A DNA stretch of 9,551 bases from Opitutus sp. GAS368. Lineage in GTDB: Bacteria; Verrucomicrobiota; Verrucomicrobiia; Opitutales; Opitutaceae. The stretch is taken from NCBI GenBank assembly GCA_945862035.1, contig CAMAXB010000106.1, forward strand, positions 1 to 9,551, in the 5' to 3' direction. Shown here piece after piece: positions 6,560 to 9,551 of this stretch. Both the position numbers and the translations under genes were made by a program. Within the stretch, counting starts at the first letter, position 1; every line of letters starts with the position of its first letter. Under the pieces are notes generated by a model, which was not told where the DNA came from, made no database searches, and worked only from the letters and a program-made list of their open reading frames with translations.

Positions 6560-7045
6560 ATGGCGAAGCCACTGGTTGGAATCATCATGGGCAGCACGTC
6601 GGACTGGGACACGATGCAGCATGCGGCCCAGACGCTGGACGCACTGGGTGTGCCCTACGAAAAGGGCGTCGTGAGCGCGCACCGCACGCCGAAGCGGATG
6701 TATGAGTATGCGCAGAGCGCGGAGTCGCGCGGCCTGCGCCTCATTATTGCCGGCGCGGGGGGGGCCGCCCACCTCCCGGGCATGACGGCGGCGCTCACCC
6801 CGCTGCCCGTCCTGGGCGTCCCGGTCGAGTCGCATGCGCTCAAGGGTGTGGATTCCTTGCATTCCATCGTCCAAATGCCGGGCGGAGTCCCGGTGGCCAC
6901 GTTCGCGATCGGGAAGGCGGGGGCGATCAACGCCGCTCTGTTTGCGGCCGCGGTGCTGGCGGCGGGGAACAAGCGGATTAAGAAGGCGCTCGACGCCTTC
7001 CGGGCCAACCAGACGAACAAGGTCCTGGCGGCGAAGCTCCCCTGA
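6560..7045 (+). CDS. purE: N5-carboxyaminoimidazole ribonucleotide mutase (PurE class I)
   Basis: PurE moves the carboxyl group of N5-CAIR to carbon 4 to give CAIR, the sixth step of de novo purine synthesis; it acts as a cytoplasmic oligomer. The 161 residues have the usual class I length and all signature motifs: IIMGSTSDW (8-16) for phosphate and substrate binding, VVSAHRTP (37-44) with the catalytic His41, IAGAGGAAHLPGM (63-75), LGVPVESHALKGVDSLHSIV, QMPGGVPVAT and KAGAINAALFAA. Because purK follows, this is the two-enzyme bacterial route, not the CO2-using class II enzyme. I chose the ATG at 6560; a GTG at 6545 is in frame but would add MNTGA ahead of the normal N-terminus. There is no strong ribosome binding site. 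A run of eight G (6757-6764) encodes part of the GAGGAA loop. It is 168 bases after the RDD gene, and no terminator is visible between them. Confidence 0.97.
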   Translation: MAKPLVGIIMGSTSDWDTMQHAAQTLDALGVPYEKGVVSAHRTPKRMYEYAQSAESRGLRLIIAGAGGAAHLPGMTAALTPLPVLGVPVESHALKGVDSLHSIVQMPGGVPVATFAIGKAGAINAALFAAAVLAAGNKRIKKALDAFRANQTNKVLAAKLP

Positions 7046-7069
7046 GCGCCGGCGGATCGTCGCCGGCGC
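7046..7069 (+). repeat. Perfect 9-bp hairpin between purE and purK
   Basis: GCGCCGGCG (7046-7054) and CGCCGGCGC (7061-7069) pair perfectly around a six-base loop, starting at the base after the purE stop. No T-tract follows, so it is not a standard intrinsic terminator. It could stabilise the 3' end of purE mRNA, pause polymerase or lower purK expression. A second, weaker inverted repeat follows, GAGAAC (7090-7095) with GTTCTC (7106-7111). Hairpins arise easily in GC-rich DNA, so function is unproven. Confidence 0.45.
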
Positions 7070-7127
7070 GCAACGGAGGGTTTGACCCGGAGAACGGTGC
7101 CCTCTGTTCTCGGCCCCTCTTCCGCAA

Positions 7128-8267
7128 ATGATCCAGCCTGGCAAAACGATTGGTGTTCTCGGTGGCGGCCAGCTTGGCCGCATGTTCGCGCACGCGGCGG
7201 AGCGGCTCGGGTACCGGGTCCACATTTACGAGCCGGCCCCTGATTCGCCGGCCGGCGAGGTTTCTGCCAAGGAGTTCAATGCGCCCTACACGGACCGGGA
7301 GCGGCTGCAGGAATTCGCGCGCGGCTGCGCGGCAATCACCTACGAATTCGAAAATGTACCGGTCGAACCGCTGTGGATGATTGAGCAGCTGACTTCGCTC
7401 AAGCCGCACTGGAACGTGCTTGAGACTTGCCAGAATCGCCTGCGGGAAAAAACGTGGCTGCGAAAAAACGGATTCCCCCACGTTCCCTTCGCGGAGGTGC
7501 AGGTCGGGGAGGATCTGGCTGGGGCGATCCGGCAGATCGGGCTGCCCTGCGTGGTGAAGACCGCGGACTTCGGGTACGACGGCAAGGGGCAGATGAAGGT
7601 CAATGATGAGGCGACCCTCGCCCAGGCGGTGGCGTCATTCTCCAAGCAGCGCGCGGTCGTGGAGCGCTACATCGACTTCAAGTGTGAGCTTTCGGTGATT
7701 GTGGCCCGGACCGAGGCGGGCGTGGCCCGGACCTTTCCGCTCGCGGAGAACATCCACACGAAGCACATCCTCGATTTCTCGATTGTGCCCGCGCGGGTTT
7801 CGGCAGCGGTCCGCGGGGAGGCGGAGCGGTTGGGTGTGGCGATTGCGGAGAAGATCGGCCTCGTGGGCCTGCTCGCGATCGAGTTGTTCCTAACGGATCG
7901 CAATGAACTGCTCGTCAATGAACTCGCCCCGCGGCCGCATAATTCCGGCCACTGGACGCTGGATGCCTGCGTCACGACGCAGTTCGAGCAGCACGTGCGT
8001 GCGATCGTCGGGCTGCCGTTGGGCGGTACCGGGCTGACGGCTCCGGCCGTTGTCATGGTCAATATCCTGGGTGATGTCTGGCACCGCTCGGCCAACGGGC
8101 GAACGGAGCCCAACTGGTCCACATTGCTGGCCGAGCCGTTGGCCAAGCTCCACCTCTACGGGAAGAGCGAACCCAAAGTGGGCCGGAAGATGGGTCACTT
8201 CACCGTCACGGGGCCCTCCGCTGACGCGGCCTTGGAAAAGGCGCGCGGACTCAAGGCGTTGCTTTGA
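7128..8267 (+). CDS. purK: N5-carboxyaminoimidazole ribonucleotide synthase (PurK)
   Basis: PurK uses ATP and bicarbonate to carboxylate AIR to N5-CAIR, which PurE then converts to CAIR. It is an ATP-grasp enzyme of normal length (379 residues). The N-terminal pre-ATP-grasp domain has IGVLGGGQLGRM (8-19) and ITYEFENVPVEPL (70-82). The ATP-grasp part has VVKTADFGYDGKGQ (142-155), VVERYIDFKCELSV (177-190) and the metal/substrate segment NELAPRPHNSGHWTLDAC (264-281), followed by QFEQHVRAIVGLPLG. The C-terminal domain carries VNILGDVW and LHLYGKSEPKVGRKMGHFTV (341-360), typical of PurK. No key motif is missing. It follows purE by 82 bases and is probably co-transcribed with it despite the hairpin in the spacer. 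No Shine-Dalgarno precedes the ATG at 7128. The last 17 bases overlap the end of the convergent gene on the other strand. Confidence 0.97.
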   Translation: MIQPGKTIGVLGGGQLGRMFAHAAERLGYRVHIYEPAPDSPAGEVSAKEFNAPYTDRERLQEFARGCAAITYEFENVPVEPLWMIEQLTSLKPHWNVLETCQNRLREKTWLRKNGFPHVPFAEVQVGEDLAGAIRQIGLPCVVKTADFGYDGKGQMKVNDEATLAQAVASFSKQRAVVERYIDFKCELSVIVARTEAGVARTFPLAENIHTKHILDFSIVPARVSAAVRGEAERLGVAIAEKIGLVGLLAIELFLTDRNELLVNELAPRPHNSGHWTLDACVTTQFEQHVRAIVGLPLGGTGLTAPAVVMVNILGDVWHRSANGRTEPNWSTLLAEPLAKLHLYGKSEPKVGRKMGHFTVTGPSADAALEKARGLKALL

Positions 8268-8901
8268 ACGGAGCGGGAGCGGGTGCGGGCTGGGCGCTCA
8301 CGCCGCGGTAGTTCGCGTAGTCCTCCGGCGTATCCAGATCGTGGGCAAGTTCCGGAAGATCGATCGCCTCAACCTCTCCGGCGGGGAGCTGCGCAATCAG
8401 CTTGCGGGCACCTTCATCCCCGACGAGCGCGCTGAGCGCCGCGAAGTGGGGGCGGGTGAACAACGCGGGCGCACCGAGGTTTCCGGAGTAGCGGGCGGCG
8501 ACCACGCTGCGTTGGGTGGCCTGCTGCGTTGCGATGAAGCGCTGGACAAGGTCCGCGGAGAAAGCCGGCTGGTCGCAGAGAGCGAACAGCACCGCATCCA
8601 CTCGGATCGAGAAGGCGTTCATGAGTGTCAGGCCCGCCCGCAGGGAGGAGGCCATCCCTTCCGACCACGTCGGATTCTCTGCCATGAGGACCGGTCGACG
8701 GGCCAGCAGGGGACGAATCTCAGCGGCCTGCGCGCCGAGCACCACGATGACGGGCCAGGCGGTCGAGTTCAGCGCGGCATCAACGGCATGCTCAAGCAAA
8801 GTGGTCTCGCCGAGGGGGAGCAGTTGCTTCGGCCTGCCCATCCGGCGCGAGGCGCCGGCGGCGAGAATCACGATCCCGGTGCGAAGTGGACTTGAAGGCA
8901 T
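8251..8901 (-). CDS. MobA/MocA-type molybdenum cofactor nucleotidyltransferase
   Basis: The 216-residue protein has the NTP-transferase-3 fold signature. VILAAGASRRMGRPKQLLPL (11-30) is the nucleotide-binding loop with its conserved Arg and Lys. ENPTWSEGMASSLRAG (75-90), LFALCDQPAFSADLV (105-119) with the metal-binding Asp110, NLGAPALFTRPHF (141-153), GDEGARKLI (161-169) and HDLDTPEDYANY (187-198) follow. Such enzymes attach CMP (MocA) or GMP (MobA) to molybdopterin; the LAAGxSxRMGxxKxLLPL form and the DLDTPEDY end fit the MocA side better. The substrate is inferred, and no molybdoenzyme gene is in the window to support it. I chose the ATG at 8901 because the family motif starts ten residues later; the frame is open upstream to 9015, but that part looks non-coding. 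The C-terminal tail PAPAPAPFKATP goes beyond the usual end and lies partly in purK. Confidence 0.88.
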   Translation of the reverse strand: MPSSPLRTGIVILAAGASRRMGRPKQLLPLGETTLLEHAVDAALNSTAWPVIVVLGAQAAEIRPLLARRPVLMAENPTWSEGMASSLRAGLTLMNAFSIRVDAVLFALCDQPAFSADLVQRFIATQQATQRSVVAARYSGNLGAPALFTRPHFAALSALVGDEGARKLIAQLPAGEVEAIDLPELAHDLDTPEDYANYRGVSAQPAPAPAPFKATP

Positions 8902-9141
8902 AGCGAATGGAAAACCGTAGGGAATTAACGGAAAGTGCTCAACGAAGGGCCAGAGTAGTTCAAATGAAAATGCAGCCAAACGGAAGGTGGGCACGAAGCG
9001 CGCGCCTTGCTCCACCCGGCTCGTCTCCGGCGTAGCGTGCCTCGGGCACGTCGGTTCCGGCTACCGTTTTGCTGAAACCGCTTTAATCGTGATCAGGGGT
9101 GTGAGTTTTCTGTTAAAGAGAAGTGGAGAATCCCGAGGTTG
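8902..9141. other. Upstream region of the nucleotidyltransferase gene
   Basis: No gene is supported here. It should hold the - strand promoter of the nucleotidyltransferase, but no clear hexamers were found. A small perfect hairpin, CGTGCC (9036-9041) with GGCACG (9045-9050) around a TCG loop, has no T-tract on either side. The stretch 9071-9120 is noticeably more AT-rich than the rest of the window and could contain a promoter. Confidence 0.35.
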
Positions 9142-9551
9142 TCGGGGGCCAAGGCGCCCTTGGAACCAGCAGCCACCGGCTCCGCTCCCGTCACCAACTC
9201 CGGCCAAAGAGAAATCGGCGGCACGGGCTTGAAGATAAAACTCCTCGGATTTGGGCGCTGGCGCTTGCCGTTCCTCGCGGGCAACGGAAATCCGGGCAAT
9301 ACCAACGCCAACTCCACCAATCGGCGGTAGTTAAACGCTGGGCGGCTCTCTGGGCTCGGTGCGCAAGCTGGGTGCCCTTGTCCTGATCCACGGATCGGAT
9401 GCAGTCCTGGTGGGCAACACCTCCCTTTCCGCGGTGATCGACATCGGTACGGGTGGCATCGGCTTCGCCCCGACCCTTCGCCGCACGGCGGTCGAGTCCT
9501 CCTCGGATTGGGCTCTGCAAATCAGCCGCTGCTTCACGGCGATGGGTGGGG
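9142..9551 (+). pseudogene. Decayed autotransporter-type beta-repeat protein fragment
   Basis: Two frames, read one after the other, give the low-complexity Gly/Asn/Ser/Thr pattern of autotransporter-associated beta-strand repeats. From about 9142 to 9318 one frame reads GSAPVTNSGQREIGGTGLKI and later LAGNGNPGNTNANST. At about 9319 the pattern moves to the next frame, which reads IGGS, a TAA stop at 9332-9334, then TLGGSLGSVRKLGALVL and DAVLVGNTSLSAVIDIGTGG, and stays open to the window edge. Intact proteins of this kind are large, exported and surface-exposed. There is no credible start codon, signal peptide or ribosome binding site, and both a frame change and an in-frame stop are needed, so I read it as a remnant. 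It could instead be a sequencing error in a live gene, or chance frames in GC-rich DNA. Confidence 0.4.

Noticed and set aside
8902..9015. N-terminal extension of the nucleotidyltransferase up to 9015
   Set aside because: The 38 extra residues have no family counterpart; the conserved nucleotide-binding loop begins ten residues after the ATG at 8901.

Overview
The window is GC-rich with strongly G/C-biased third codon positions, and few genes have a clear Shine-Dalgarno site. No marker gene fixes the taxonomy. The GTP-type PEP carboxykinase, the sigma/short two-TM membrane protein pair, the uncharacterised 'DGRPPT' exported protein and a decayed autotransporter-type repeat gene together suggest Verrucomicrobiota, perhaps Opitutaceae-like. 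That is an impression from protein style, not a search result.

Layout from left to right. The first 76 bases are the 3' end of a + strand gene whose last residues look like a cation diffusion facilitator. GTP-dependent PEP carboxykinase (224-2050, +) is complete, has a good ribosome binding site and is closed by a strong intrinsic terminator (2091-2135). A small exported protein of unknown function follows (2295-3056, +). A 580-base stretch (3057-3636) has no gene I can support. Next is a tight three-gene + strand operon (3637-6391): an ECF-type sigma factor; five bases later a two-TM membrane protein in the usual anti-sigma position; and, overlapping its stop as TAATG, a protein that joins a signal peptide, a bactofilin-like beta-solenoid, several TM helices and a C-terminal RDD domain. 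A short, hydrophobic, coding-looking frame (6390-6503) follows that stop. Then come purE (6560-7045) and purK (7128-8267), two successive steps of purine synthesis, separated by an 82-base spacer with a perfect 9-bp hairpin. On the - strand, a MobA/MocA-type nucleotidyltransferase (8251-8901) converges on purK, and the two reading frames overlap by 17 bases. The right end (about 9142-9551) looks like the decayed remains of an autotransporter-type beta-repeat protein, broken by a frame change and a TAA.

Functionally this is mostly core metabolism (gluconeogenesis/anaplerosis, purine synthesis, probably molybdenum cofactor modification) around one regulatory module. The most interesting part is the sigma / putative anti-sigma / bactofilin-like-RDD operon, which could be a cell-envelope sensing or remodelling unit. 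No CRISPR array, tRNA, rRNA, insertion sequence or phage gene was seen.
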